Below, in pieces: positions 10,917-23,787 of a stretch of DNA of 64,000 nt. Numbering within the stretch: the first letter of the stretch is position 1; each line of letters begins with the position of its first letter. The notes under the pieces were generated by a model. The model worked only from the letters and a program-made list of their open reading frames with translations, searched no databases and had not been told where the DNA came from. The DNA comes from Blastomyces gilchristii SLH14081 (Eukaryota > Ascomycota > Eurotiomycetes > Onygenales > Ajellomycetaceae), in contig NW_003101681.1 in assembly GCF_000003855.2 (NCBI RefSeq), positions 944,484-1,008,483 of the forward strand, written 5' to 3'. A program made the translations under genes and the position numbers.

Positions 10917-11997
10917 AGATTGCAGAGCTGCAGCACTCTCAAAATACTCACTCTTCAGAGTCTTTACAATATTTATCATCAACTGTGTATCTCTCACAGT
11001 GAGAGTAACACAGCTGTGATAAGTCATTATTTTAATATCATCTAATAAATAATCAGTATATATCTGTATAAATATGAATAATTAGAAAACATACACTTAA
11101 AAAGTGTAGTCAGGGTGAACTCTGCTGTCACTTGAATAATATCAAGAGTAGAATACTGAAATCAATGATTCTCTTCATCAATTTCATGAATAAGACATGT
11201 GAAGATGATCTTGAGAAATATAAGATTCTCTGACTTCTGATAAAAATAAATCTCATGAAGAGACTCTATTTTCATCATATCAGAGACTGAGTGTTATTAA
11301 AAAGTATTACTTTAATGTATATGCACTTACTGTGATGATTCACTCTCTGTATATATAACTGAGAGTTGTAGCTTTCTCACACTGCATGACTCTCTCTGAG
11401 ATACTGCTGCTGATTTACAACTCATGCAGTCTCTCAGTTTAGCATGTACTGTGTATATACAGCTCTGCATGCTGAGACTGTATTGATTATTATGATCTGA
11501 CATAGTACTTGCTTTTCACAGGTCATGTTTTATTTAATTGAGAGAGAGAGAGAATGTGACTGCTGTTTTATTTAGAAGAGAGATGAGTAATTGAATCTGT
11601 AGAAGATAATTTAATTTCTTCTACATTTGAAATTTGATTAGTCTATAGTCTTCAATTTGAGAGTTTCTGAGAGTGTTTTAATAGTTTTCATATCAGCTTG
11701 AAATTAGTGATTGATTGAAGAAGAGAAAAGAGAGAAGAAAGAAATAAGAATAACTTATCTTTATAATATAAAAACAGAGAATTGCTGCAATTATTTATTC
11801 TAGTAACAAAGATCTGTTTTCTGCATGTATCTCTGATACAGATTATATGATAACTGTATACAAAGAATATCAACAGTGTATATATTGAATGTAGATAATG
11901 TTACTATATTATACTGTAGCTGTTTCTGTACCTCTCTGAAAGCTGTTAATATTTTCTTTGAGTCTCTTTATATTTGATAAGTCAGTAATATATTTCA
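10917..11997. other. hAT X1 left interior, no gene recognised
   Basis: AT-rich sequence between the purine tract and the microsatellite. It contains a GAGAGAGAGAGA run near 11540 and only short open frames. From 11831 on it matches X2 (58588 onward). Left of that point no second copy exists in the window. Nothing else is supported. Confidence 0.6.
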
Positions 11998-12013
11998 ATG
12001 CACTCTCTCTTTC

Positions 12014-12064
12014 ATTATTATCATTATTATCATTATTATTATTATTATTACTATCATCATCATT

Positions 12065-12099
<35 letters not shown>

Positions 12100-12110
12100 C
12101 ATATCATTTC
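12014..12110 (+). repeat. (TAT/CAT)n imperfect trinucleotide microsatellite in X1
   Basis: A run of ATT, ATC and ACT triplets, about 95 bp. The same array sits in X2 at about 58769-58862, so it belongs to the element. The open frame across it is only a Tyr/His repeat and is not taken as a gene. Confidence 0.85.
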
Positions 12111-12639
12111 TGATTATCTCTTCTGCCTTTATCTCTCTTTAACACTTACTGAAATTAATCATGTTATCTCTCTTCAAATATTCTGCAATTCTGCAGACTA
12201 TCAAGCCATGTGAGCACTGTCACAGATTGAAGAGAGAGAAGAAGAAGATATTTAAGTAAGAGAAGACAGATTGTAAGATATATTATAATATCTTGAAGAG
12301 ACTCTGTAAAAGAGCAGAATGATAATAATTTTAAGTAATGCTTCTGATAGATTTAGACTGAACTAAGTATAGAAATAATATGAATAACACTGCCTGTGAG
12401 AGATTGAAGAAGAAGACAGTGAAGAGTCTCATACAGTAGTAATAAGATCAGAAGAAGTTCTGAGAATGATTTGAGATCAAGATAAAGAGAGGAAAAGAGA
12501 AGAAGAGTGTTACTGTAAATAAATAACAGCAGAAGAAGATTAAGAGAATGTTAAAATAAGAGATAAAGACACTAAAACTGATAAGTTTTTTATTTATTAA
12601 GAGATAATGATTTTTAATAATACTTCTGTTCTCTAATTA

Positions 12640-12980
12640 ATTAGCAGAAGCTGACAGAGAAGAAGAGAATTGAGACTCTATTCAGATCTTGAATGCACTT
12701 CATAATTCAGAACATTGAGAAGATAACTCTACTCTCTGAGCATGTCAATCTACTTGCTGCTGAGATGGAACTTGAGACAGCAGATCAGAAAATGCAGGAT
12801 TTTGAGACACAGATTGATCTGACTGAGAGAAAGCAGTGAGAATTCTTCTCTAAGAAGACAGTGAAGAGAGATTTTGAGATGATTATTATCTCAGATAAGA
12901 AGAAGAAGAAGAAGAAGAATAAGAAGTGAATTATAAAGAATAATAAGAAGAATGAGAAAGAGAAGAAAGATAATGAGTAG
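12640..12980 (+). pseudogene. second ORF remnant in hAT X1, Lys-rich C-terminus
   Basis: The plus frame reads QKLTEKKRIETLFRS, then a helical stretch NLLAAEMELETADQKMQDFE, a segment SKKTVKRDFEMIIISD, and a polylysine tail before KKFFSF. X2 carries the same frame at about 59395-59740 with matching length and only substitution differences. In-frame TGAs fall at the same places in both and probably stand for Trp (TGG) or Arg (CGA). It lies well upstream of the transposase in the same direction, so it may be a second protein, an N-terminal exon, or a remnant of another transposon. The family is not recognised. Confidence 0.45.
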
Positions 12981-13085
12981 AAAAAGTTTTTTTCTTTTTA
13001 TATTAGTTAGTTATAAGTTCATAATTATTACTAATTGAAATTAATTTTGAGTTTTCAAAAATTATTGTACAAGTTGTAATCAAGT

Positions 13086-13113
13086 CAGGAATAATATATA
13101 TATATATATATAT
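13086..13113. repeat. (TA)n dinucleotide run
   Basis: About 24 bp of alternating TA in the X1 interior, repeated at about 59850-59871 in X2. Confidence 0.8.
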
Positions 13114-13349
13114 TTAACTATCATGATTCACAAATCACTATAATGTATAAGTATTAATATTTTTTCAATATTGATATTCATAATATTAATATATTTTTAA
13201 TGATATTATCTGATAATACAATTTGATAATACTCTCTTTCACAATATTAATATATTTCAAGAAATATAACAGAGATTAATCAAGATTATTTATTTACTTT
13301 TATATATTGATAATATTCAATCTGAGTTAGTACTAAAATTATAACTAAG

Positions 13350-13659
13350 TGTAAGAGGCCTACGCTGAATAGATCGGTATTTATATTGATAGGTCTTATA
13401 TAACAAAGATAAAAACATTAGAGAAGGAAAGAAAGAGAAAGTGTGAGAATCAGTGATCAAGATGAATATTTATACATGTATATGATGGTGTACGCGGTGA
13501 AGCTTCGGGGCGGAAGAATATACATGTGTTCATAGCAGCTGAGAATCAGTGATTGAGAATGACTAAGAATCAGAGTGTACATATTCAAGAATGAAGTGAT
13601 TGAAATCTGTGAAGTGTAACAGAATAGTCTATATGATTGATCAGACACAGCTCATCACA
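13350..13659 (-). repeat. G2 3' LTR
   Basis: 310 bp, TGTAAGAGGCC...CATCACA. Its left, outward end keeps CpG (TACGCTGAATAGATCGG); its right, inward end is mutated (CAGCTCATCACA where the other LTR has CAGCCCGCCACA). Confidence 0.95.
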
Positions 13660-16600
13660 TTAGCTCTCTCTTTTCAGAAGCAGTTCTCATCAGTCAAGAG
13701 CCACTGTTTCAGATAACACAGAACTCAGAGTTCAGATCAGTTGATCATAGTTAACTCATTTCACAAGATATTATCAGCTGCAGCTGCAGGGTCTGTTATT
13801 AAGAATATTCTCAATCTCTCACTCAAGCTTGTTATCTTCTTCTATGATGTCTGGTGACTGCTAGTCAGAAGTCAGTTGAGAAGAAAATGAATCAGTGATA
13901 GTATGATAAAGCAAGCTTGTGTAGAATACATCATGAATCTCTGATAATATGTCAAGATAATAGTTATAGCTATCTAAAACTTCTATCACTTTATACTTAA
14001 TATAACAGTAATCTAGTGTATGAGATGAATGTGTGATTCATATATTCTTAAGATTCAATTATATCAGATCTTCTATCTTATATTGTTCAGCAGAGTCTCA
14101 GTGAATATTAATTTGATTCTCTTAATCTTGTTTTATAGTTATTATAAAGACCTCTGCTTAATTACAGACATCTCAGAGCTTTGTTACTATATTATCAGCA
14201 ATCTGAATTGAACTGTGAGAATTCAGTATGAACTGTGTAATCTCTAGAAGATTCAATACTTTCATGTAGTATTCATGTGTAAGGAAGAACAGGCTTACAT
14301 CTGTTGAAACAGCATCTCAACTATTGATAGCAATCTCTGCATGTAGAAAAAGATCATGTCAATTATCTTATAAGTGATTGCAGAACTTATAGAGATAATT
14401 CTTCACAGTCTGAATTATTTATTCTGACACATTATCAGTCTCAGAGTGATAGATAGTTGATAGACAGTATATAATCTTGAGAACTTGACAGATTCTTGTT
14501 TAAAGAGTACTCATAAATTGACAGCTCTGATCTGATACTATAAACCTCAGTAATTCATGCATCTGATAGAACAGGCTTCATAGAAAAGCTTCAGCAACTT
14601 GTTAATTATTTATCTTATCACAAGATTTCAATATTACATCTTTGCTTAGTTAATTCACAATGATCAGAATGTTTCTACAACTCTTACTCTTAGATAGATT
14701 AATAGTAAAGTCAATTACTATATCTCATCAGATTCTATCAGAGATATTAAGTAATTTTAATAGATCTTTTCTATGATTCTTTTATGAGATAACAAAAGAA
14801 CAGTGATTGCAGTTTCAGACAAAGTGTCTGATACTGTTTAATATCTCAGATCAGTAGAACTCTCAGAAGATCATTCTATACAGTTATTCATAATCTGAAT
14901 AATCAGTTATACACAAATCATACATCTCTTGTATTATCTGAGTGTGTAAGAGTTCAGAGTGAGAGACTCAGCATTATTCACAGAATTGTATAGTGTTATT
15001 GTCATTGATTGAACATTCTGAGATATCAGTTCTTATATGTAGTTCTGGGAGAAATCAGAGAACTTCTTGACATACTGCTTCAGTGAGAGTCTGAAGAAGT
15101 TCATTTATCTGAGCTGCTGTATACCACAGTTTATTTAGTGTAGAGAAAGTGAAGATATCAATAACAGTTCTAACTGAGAAAGCATGTATAGTTCTAATCA
15201 GAGAAGCATATATAGTGTTATGAACTGTTTTATCTTGACTAACTAGTATCTTCAGATTTAAGAGCTGATGCTCTTGATTCATTCAGTGAGTATCTATTAC
15301 ATTGAATGATATATCTTACTCTTATTATAAGAGAGCATCCTGTCATGAAGTTCTGACTGTCAGAACAGTAGTGTATTATAAAATGAAAAGCAGCTTAAGA
15401 ACTCAGATCATTGCATCTGTCATTCAGTGAGTTTACAGATAGTTGTGAAGTATTTAAGATTCTTATAATCTGTGATTATCTCAAATTTGAAGACACTTTG
15501 AAGTTCAGAGTTTCATTCTTCTAAACAGTGTATAATTGTAAGAAGTTCCTTGTCATAGATCTTATAATTGTATTCAGCAGGACTCAGTTTCTTAGATATA
15601 AAGATACATGATTGTAGAACATCTTCATCATTATATTATAATATTACTTCTTCTGTCACATAGTCAGAGAAATTGACTTCAACAACTATCTTACAATCAG
15701 AATCAAATATTATCAGCAGAGAGATATTAATGAATATCTTCTTTATCTATATAAATGCAGCTTCAGTGTCTGCTGATCATTGAAATACTAAGTCTTTCTT
15801 AGTGAGATCTGTAAGTGATCTCATAATATCTGAGAAGTTTTGTATAAATCACTGATAGAAGTTAGTGAATTCAATGAAGCTTTGTACATCTTTCACAGTA
15901 TGTGAAGCTTCTCATTTGAGAATGACAGAGATCTTCTCAGAATTCATTCAAATCTTCTTATCAGCTTCTATGATGAAACCTAAGTATTTAGTACTCTTAA
16001 CTTCAAAATCACACTTATCAATATCAATTGATAGTTCTGCTTCTTATAGTTATTGTAATACTCTTCACATATACTCTTAATATTCTTTTCTGAATTCATC
16101 AGTGAAGATGAGAATATTATCTAGATAAGCAGATACAAACTCATCTAGAAAATCTCAGAGTACTCAGTTGATATACTTCTGAAATGTACTGAAGACATTA
16201 GTCAGCTCAAAGAGTGTGACTATTTATTTAAAGAGATCATAACATGTTCAGAATGCTGTAAGTCATTCATCTTCTTCAGTGATACAAATCTTATGAAACT
16301 CAGTGATAACATCTAGTTTTATAAATCATTGAGCTTATCTGATTCATGCTAGAGTTTCATTGATAAGAGATAAGAGATATCAATCTTTCTTTGTCAATCT
16401 GTTCAGACCTCAATAGTTCACACAGAATCAGAGTTCTTCATCTGATTTCTTTGCAAAGAGAATAGAGGCTGCAGCAAAAGAGTTGCTAACATGTATGAAT
16501 TCTTTATTCAACAGATTATTAAGTGTCTTTTGAAGAAGAAGAAGTTCATCTCAGAACATGTTATAAAGAGAGTCTTATGACAGTTCAGAGTTCTTATCAT

Positions 16601-17290
16601 TCTTTTTCTCTAACTTGATACTGTGATTCACTTCAGAATCTTGTAAGAGAGATATATTCATAATATTATCTTATTGAAAGATATCTAGATATTCATGATA
16701 TTATTAAGAGAGTTTTGTATGAGAATCTGTTATTATAATACAGAATAACTTTTCTAGAGTCTTTTTGATATCAGTCAGACTGATGAAATAGATTGATATA
16801 TAATTCTGCTGTCAGTGAACTTATCAGTGACTCTATTAATAATTTTGATGATGACTTCTTTTTCAGAGTATTTTGTACACATTGACAGAGATCTGTGTCA
16901 GATTCATGATTCTGTGAATGTCATCTTTATAAACTCTATCATTGTTAGAGAATATCAAGCTTCTGTTTCAAGTGTTTAACAAGATGCCTTGTTCAGATAG
17001 TCAGACAAGTTCTAACATAAGATTATAATCAAGATTATCAACTTCATATACATAGGCATCTTCACATTGATGTTCTTTCACATCTATGATCAGCTTCATC
17101 ATGTAATGAGTACAAATGTTCTTTGAATCATCAAATCCTGCAAGAAGTCAGGATTTTAATAAGAGAATATGCTGGAGGTTATAATATCTTATGACTGAAG
17201 ATTTTATCATTGTATAGTAGCATAGACCACTGTCTATCATGGCTTTTATATTATACATGTTATCAACCACAGTAGATACAAGAATCACAT
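13660..17290 (-). pseudogene. G2 pol with chromodomain
   Basis: Order on the minus strand: aspartic protease with intact DSG (MIDSGLCY, near 17225-17255), RT at about 16560-16000 with YLDN in place of YLDD (16110-16140), RNase H at about 15900-15300, an integrase region at about 15000-14000, and a C-terminal chromodomain (about 13830-13680, EIENILNN...YLVK-V-Y). The frame appears to end at TAA 13662-13660, directly at the 3' LTR. Stops replace Trp and Gln codons. Chromodomains guide such integrases to heterochromatin marks, in keeping with the nested setting. Confidence 0.85.
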
Positions 17291-18460
17291 TCATTATCAT
17301 CTTCTCTTCAAATTATTGTTGTCTGATCTCTTCAAGCTTCTGTTTATAAATTTGAACAGAAGCTAATCTTTTCTCTGTTTCACTGAGACATTCTCATAGT
17401 TATCTTCTGAATCTTTCTCTAATATAACATGGTTGACACAGACAGACACTGATTCATTCTTCAAATGAGAAGACACTGATCTTTCTCTTGAGTATGAAGA
17501 TACATAGGTCAATCAGCAGTTGAAAGCAATATGTTCTGATCAGTTACAGTTGATGTATACTTCACATTGACATCAATCAGCAACTTCTTCAGAAGTGATC
17601 TCAGGGACTTAAAAGCCTGTTTGAATGGCAGAAACTCTTGCTTATGCATAGATATTTGAATCTATTCAGTTCATGGCCTCTGCATCATTGTTCTTCAGTG
17701 TGAGTGTATAAGTGACTGAGATGTAACATCTTCTGCCACTGTTCTGTATACTCTTAAGCTTGATAAGATGATCATTCAATGTTCAGAGCTGTGTGCAGAA
17801 GTCTTTATAAGTCTGGTCTTTGTCTACACTTACAAGAGCCTGTAAGAGTTTAAAAGTCAATGTCTTCTTAAGTATGCTAATCTTCATTTGATTCTCTCAA
17901 GATTGATCACCTGCTTCTAGAATCTTGATGTTGAAGTCAGGAATGAATATTATAAGAGAAGTGTTTCTCTGTCAGACACTCTGTAATCAATCTAATGCTT
18001 TCTATTACATGACAGTGTCTTGGAACAGAATATCAAGATGTCTCATGATATTGTCAGGTGTTCACAATACTGGTTTATATACTTTCATTCATGAATGAAA
18101 CTTCTGTTTAACACAATCTTTCAATTATTCATTGATATATCAATCTTGATTGATTAATGAACTGATGAAATCTTCATCTACACTCAGTTTTGCAAGCATT
18201 TCCATCCTCCATGATGAGTAGAGAGTGAGATTGAAAGTATTGAAATATGTGAGAGCATCTAAGCATTCTTTCAGTGCTTTTATATTCAATTCTGTAGATG
18301 TTGAAATCACATGAGTTAATTGTTGAATCTCTTCATATTAAAGTTGTTAAGTTGCATGTATATCAGCTATTTATTATTGTTGTAATTTCAACATTGCTCA
18401 GAGCCACTGTGGCATCACATCTATACTCATGTTCAAGGGTTTCATATTATCATTAGACAT
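17290..18460 (-). pseudogene. G2 gag
   Basis: Starts at ATG 18460 (MSNDNMKPLNMSI). Capsid-like sequence includes LDALTYFNTF, FISSLINQD and LVSVDKDQTYKDFC. No CCHC knuckle is seen. In-frame stops at Trp/Gln positions. G1 (ATG 22564) and G3 (ATG 29664) have the same start. Confidence 0.75.
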
Positions 18461-18790
18461 GATTATATTGATTGTCAGATGTATAATATCTGTGAAATCT
18501 GAAGAAGTGTAATTATATTCTCATATGTCTGAGTATCAGAACTCTCAGGTCTTTCACTGACATTCTCTTGTAAGATCTTATTCTCTTTGTAAGATCTTGT
18601 TACAGGGCCAGAGTGACTGGCAAGCAAGCTTCTATCTGAGAACTCAGTGTTCATTTAACTATTTAACTGTTTCTCTATTTCTTACATGTTGTTATGTGTT
18701 CAGATATCTCTTGATAAATAATCATTCCTGATAAGAAGATAATGTATGAATAATCATTTTCTAATAAGAAGACAATAAATGTTTTTATAG

Positions 18791-19100
18791 TGTAAGAAGC
18801 CTATGCTGAATAGATCAGTATTTATATTGATAGGTCTTATATAACAAAGATAAAAATGTTAGAGAAGGAAAGAAAGAGAAAGTGCAAGAATCAGTGATCA
18901 AGGTGGATATTTATACATGTATGTGGTGATGTACGCGGTGGAGCTTCAGGGCAGAAGAATATACACGCGTTTGTAGCAGCCGAGGATCAGTGATCAAGAA
19001 TGGCCGAGAATCGGAGTGTACGTGTTCGAGAATGAAGTGGTTGGAATCTGTGGAGTGTAACGGAATAGTCTATATGATTGATCAGGCGCAGCCCGCCACA
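18791..19100 (-). repeat. G2 5' LTR
   Basis: 310 bp. Here the right, outward end keeps CpG sites (GTACGCGG, CACGCG, GGCGCAGCCCGCCACA) while the left, inward end has lost them. This LTR would contain the promoter of the minus-strand transcript. Confidence 0.95.
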
Positions 19101-19105
19101 CTAAG

Positions 19106-21690
19106 CTAAGAAAAGAAGATTATTTTCTCTTATAATAATTCTTCTTACACATATCAGTGATCAGTTATTATCTTTATTAAAGATAAATTATTATCTTTTT
19201 TAAATCTTTATTATATCTTCTGAATTCACTTCTTTCACTTCTTTCACTTCTATTGAAGATTCATAAACTCTTCAAGAAATCACTGTGAATTACAAAGTCT
19301 ATATTGTTTACAATTCAACACAGAATGCTCTCTTTCAATTATAATGAATAATTACTTCATTCTTCATATCTGATTCCAGGTTACAAAATTTATGAAAAAC
19401 TCAACACAAATATTAAGATGAACTATGAAATAATTATTAATAGATTGTATTGCAGATTACTGAAGAGTTATCTCTCTGCTGTAATTACTACAACTTCATT
19501 CAGAAATATTCATTATAAACTGATTATAACTCTGATAAAATTTTCTGACATCTGAAGTCATCAGAATGCAGATAATAAAAGAAAAATAATAAGAAAATTA
19601 CTACTGAGCTGGTAAGTTACTCTATCAGATAATGATTTTTAATAATACTAACTTTCTAATTTGAAGAAAATCATATGAAAATGACTATATATCAGTACTC
19701 TGATTTCATAACTCTCATCTGATAACTTCTGTGAATAATTACTTTGTATATATATATCTCTGAATCTTTCTCTTTAATCAATTGATAACTCTGAATACTG
19801 AACACTTCTTTAAATGCTTAATTCAAATCTTCATATTCTACATTGATTATGTCTTCAGTTCAATCTCAAGACACACTACAAAGTTAATATATAATATCTA
19901 GAATCAGAGTTGAAGAATCATTGAAGAGTGTCTCTCACAGTGAATGTATGAACTAGTATAAATAATCTTGCATTTATGAGAGTTATATATTAATATATTA
20001 ATGAGAACTGAACTTATTAAGAGATATTAATTAAATTTGAATTATTGATCAGTAGTCATACTGAGAATTATATAGCAGAGATATTAATCTCAGTCTTCTT
20101 ACAATTACAACTGATAATACTGTGAATAACTACACTATGATAAAGAGCTTAGAGCAAAAATTGGCTTTGTATTTCTGAAATGATAAATAAGGTCATATTC
20201 TCTGCATTACTCATGTGATTCAACTTGTGATACAAACACTGATAAAGAATCTTAACATTAAGATAATAAATAATAAGATGACTAATTCTTGAGATGAGAA
20301 TGAGATGAAAGTGATTACTTAAGTAACTTTTACATTCACTTTGTAAAAGATAATGTTTTTTAATAACACTTTTTAATATTGCTTTTTGATAATACTTTTT
20401 AATAATACTACTGTTAATTTTGAATAGATTGACTAATAATTTAAATATCACAGATTTGAAATATTACTAATGTGATTTGTATCTTCTCTAAATAATAACA
20501 ATGATTTCATGATATTTAATAAATAAACAAATCAGTCACATCACTGAATATGATACAGAATGTTAGAACACAGTGAAGTTCAATATATAAGATAGCTATT
20601 CAGACTCTTTAATTATATCAGATAATTGATCATTGAGTATAACACTCTGATTGAGAAAAGATTCAGATATTGAAACTGTCTAATATGAAGTGAACTCAGT
20701 TGAAATATATAATTAGTTTACTGTTTCAGTTTTATAAGATAATAAAAAGTCTCAATCACTTGTATATCAATGCTGCAGTCAGTCTAATAAGTATATAATA
20801 GATTATTTACTTATCTTAAGAAGCAGTTGAATCACTTAAAAAGAAATTTAGTCTGAGATAATGCTATAGCACAGACTATTATTACTGTAAGAAATAAACT
20901 GATATATTACTACAGTAAAACTGAACAATCTTTTACAGAGTACTATACTGTAGCAGCTCTACTAGATCTCTTCTATCAAATTAATATCTACACTTCTCAA
21001 GATTGAACAGAGAAGAAATAAGACTTATATATTAAATTAGTCTGAGACTACTACAATACTAACTATCAGAGATTTGAATAAGCAGATATTTGAGATATGA
21101 AGATAGTGAAATACAATTCTCTAGTAAGTAACAATCTTTGATAATACTTCATATCATATAGAACTATAATACTAACTTTGAAACAGAACTTACATACATT
21201 GATTGCAACTGAAAATCAGACAAAACTACTGACTTATAAAACTAAATTTAACTGCTATTTTCAAGATAATCTAATGAATTTACACATCAAATCAATTCTA
21301 GAGTTATGAAAAATTGTTAAGAGTATATATTTAACTGTTACACTGATGATATGTGATATTCTGATAATTTCATTGACAGAAATGAGAATAAAGTGAAAGT
21401 TCAACTGAAGTCAAGATATTTATCACTATTATCAGAGACAATTATAAGAAGAAATAATTAAGAAACTCATAATTATAAAACATAGAATTATCAGATAGTT
21501 TAATATCTCTGATCACAGTATATCAGAGAAGTGTAGTTTTCATGAGAAAGTAAAGAATAAACTTGTATAAGAATGTATTTAGTTATTTCATGAGTGTTAT
21601 CAATAATTGTTACCAAATTCTGATTATATAAGCAATCACTGAATGAACTGAATAGAACTGATTTTGATCTTCAGTCTCAGTTCTATTCTG
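19106..21690 (+). pseudogene. hAT transposase remnant of X1
   Basis: Plus-strand coding remnant with very many stops. The C-terminal third is recognisable: near 21340-21560 the frame reads LMICDILIISLTEMR-K-KFN..DIYHYY...IIKKLIIIKH, which follows the hAT C-terminal dimerisation pattern (a D-x-LSIP-like block, then ER-x-FN, then ARDI-x-x-YRR in active proteins). X2 shows the same at about 62365-62560. The N-terminal BED finger and the DDE residues cannot be placed with confidence. The 8-bp target duplication supports the assignment independently. Confidence 0.65.
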
Positions 21691-21911
21691 ATTTTGAAAG
21701 AATGATCATCTTTCATAGTTTATTCTGAGAAATTACTCTTATTTCACTGTTCTTGAATTAAATCTGGTCATTTTTCATGCCATTTCTCTCAGAAATGATT
21801 CATTTTCAGATTTTTTTAAGGCTTAGTCCTGATGAGACTCACACTAAGAAATGTATGAAATCAGACCAAATGAAACCAAATGTGAAATTCATAGTCCCGC
21901 CGGCCAGTCTA

Positions 21912-22564
21912 CTTACAAGAGTCTGTAAGAGTTTGAAAGTTAATATCTTCTTAAGCATACTAATCTTTATTTGATTCTTTCAAGATAGATCACCTGCTTC
22001 TAGAATCTTGATGTCAAAGTCAGAAATGAATGTTGTGAGAGAGGTGTTTCTCTGTTAAGTACTCTGTAATCAATCTAATACTTTCTGTTGCATGGCAGTG
22101 TCTTGAAACAGGATATCAAGATATTTGATGATATTGTCAGGCATTTGCAATGCTGATTCATATGCTTTCATTCATGAATAAAACTTCTGTTTTGTGTGAT
22201 TCTTCAATTATTCATTGATATATTAATTTTGATTAATTAATGAACTGATGACATCTTCATCTACACTCAGTTTCATGAGCATTTCCATTCTTCAAGATGA
22301 GTAGAAAGTGAGATCAGAAGCATTGAAATATGTAGAAGTATCTAAGTGTTCTTTCAGTGCTTTTATATTTGATTCTATTGATATTGAAATTGTCTGTGCA
22401 GAGATTTCTTATTGAGATAATTGTTGAATTTCTTCATATTAATGTTGTTGAGTTGCATGTATATCAGCTATTTATTATTATTGTAATTTCAACATTGCTC
22501 AGAGTCACTGTAGTACTGTGTCTATACTCATGTTTAAGAGTTCTCTCATACTATTATTAGACAT
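21912..22564 (-). pseudogene. G1 gag, N-terminal part
   Basis: Begins at ATG 22564 and runs leftward into the X1 insertion site. It aligns with 17830-18460 of G2, including the block around LVS-DKDQ at the break. Several stops. Confidence 0.75.
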
Positions 22565-22864
22565 GATTATATCAATTGTCAGATATATGATATCTGAAGA
22601 AGTGTAATTATATGAATATCTTATACATCTGAGTGTCAGAACTCTCAGGTCTTTCACTGATATTCTCTTTGTAAGATCTTATTGTGAAGTCAGAGTAACT
22701 GACAAGCAAGCTTCTATCTGAGAACTCAGTGTCTGTTTAACTGTGTTTCTCTTTCTTACATATTATTACATGTTCAGATATCTTCTCAATAAATAATCAT
22801 TTCTAATAAGAAGATAATATGTGAATAATCATTTCTAATAAGAAGATAATGAACATTTTTCAAG

Positions 22865-23142
22865 TATAAGAGGCCTATGCTGAATAGATCAGTATAATAT
22901 ATAGATCTTATATAACAAAGTGAAAAATGTTAGAGAAGGAAAGAAAGAGAAAGTGTGAGAATCAGTGATTAAGATGAATATTTATACGCATACACAGTGG
23001 CGTACGCGGTGAAGCTTTGAGGCGGAAGAATAGAAATTCTGTAGGTTTTCGGCTGAGGATCAGCGACTGAGAATCAGAACAGTAGAAATCTGTGAAGTGT
23101 AATGAAATAGTCTATATGATTGATCGGGCGCAGCCTGCCACA
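22865..23142 (-). repeat. G1 5' LTR
   Basis: 278 bp, from TATAAGAGGCC (ancestral TGTAAG) to GCGCAGCCTGCCACA. It is shorter than the G2 LTRs because of a different middle segment, closer to G3, so the family has LTR subtypes. The outward end retains CpG (GATCGGGCGCAGCC). Confidence 0.9.
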
Positions 23143-23445
23143 GATGACATTTCACTGTAAGGCACAGCTGCTATCACTGCGGCTGTAAGAGATATAGAAG
23201 AAGAAGAAGATGTGACAATAAAAGCAGTACTTCTGCAGCTCATTGATGCTGTTATCTCTGCCTTCAACCTGGCTTTCTTGATAGTCACAGAGGCTGCAGC
23301 TGCATTATAAAGATATTTATTACTCACTAGAAAATATCAGAATAAGCCTCTTATTGTCTTTGAAGAATGATACTCTCATACACTCACTATTATAATTGAG
23401 AGAGAGAGAAGAAAAATGTGTTATAAAGAGAGAGAATCTTTTTGA
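23143..23445 (+). pseudogene. extra 3' ORF of family Y, broken copy
   Basis: The frame aligns codon by codon with the last ~100 codons of the Y1 216-codon ORF (DDISL, EEEEDVTIKAVLLQLIDA, SAFNLAFL, IIIERERRK) and ends at the equivalent stop (TGA 23443-23445). Three in-frame stops occur: two at positions that are CAA/CAG in Y1 and one TGA opposite CAA, which fits a lost CGA. Frame conservation between two decayed copies is evidence that this was a protein gene. Confidence 0.6.
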
Positions 23446-23787
23446 AAAAATCCTGTTATTACTGTTAGCTTTGTCTCTAAAATACATCACTTTTACACAG
23501 AATTTTATATATAGAATGAAATATGATAAGAGATCTGTAAGTTACTTATTAACTGTGTTTTTCATATTTCAAATTAATATATAAGAAATTTACTTATTAC
23601 ATATTTAATTTAAACAGAGATGAGAAAAGAAGATGTATACAGTTAGTAGAGAAACTTATCTATTTCTTTATACTATACACAGTATATACACTGTCAATCA
23701 GTTAATAACTGTTGCTATATAACAAAGATAACTTCTAATTCAGTAATCTTAAGAACATCAGAACTATACTTTTAAAGAGAAGAGTAT

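Larger units (their letters stand above)
13350..19100 (-). mobile_element. G2: complete Ty3/Gypsy chromovirus nested in X1
   Basis: A 5,751-bp element with two 310-bp LTRs (TGTAAG...CCACA) and a 5-bp duplication CTAAG (13345-13349 and 19101-19105). The uninterrupted site is visible in X2 near 60098 as CTAAGCTAAG, which confirms both the boundaries and that G2 arrived after X1 was formed. Coding sense is minus: gag, protease, RT, RNase H, integrase, chromodomain. Stops in all domains make it inactive. The LTR sequences differ by transitions, with the CpG-rich version facing outward at each end. Confidence 0.95.
10364..21911 (+). mobile_element. X1: hAT-family DNA transposon, split by G2
   Basis: The ends are TAGACTGATCATGTGACC... 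on the left and ...CCCGCCGGCCAGTCTA on the right, giving an inverted repeat TAGACTG plus weaker matches. An 8-bp duplication CTTACAAG flanks it (10356-10363, 21912-21919); 8 bp is characteristic of hAT elements. Removing G2 and its 5-bp duplication leaves about 5.8 kb. The plus-strand frame near the right end shows a hAT C-terminal dimerisation region. X2 is colinear from 11831 onward. The element sits inside Gypsy G1 gag. Confidence 0.85.
6628..23142 (-). mobile_element. G1: Ty3/Gypsy chromovirus, split by hAT X1
   Basis: Minus-strand Gypsy element colinear with G2. Its pieces are 6628-10363 (pol and part of gag) and 21912-23142 (start of gag and 5' LTR); the 11.5 kb between them is X1 with its own nested G2. 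The duplicated 8-mer CTTACAAG (10356-10363 and 21912-21919) proves the split. The left end is cut by LINE-B, so the 3' LTR is not visible. The right LTR end (...GCGCAGCCTGCCACA) abuts Y2 at 23143, into which G1 inserted. Confidence 0.9.

Noticed and set aside
11998..12213. Tyr/His-rich frame
   Set aside because: It is a translated trinucleotide microsatellite, as is 58753-58971.
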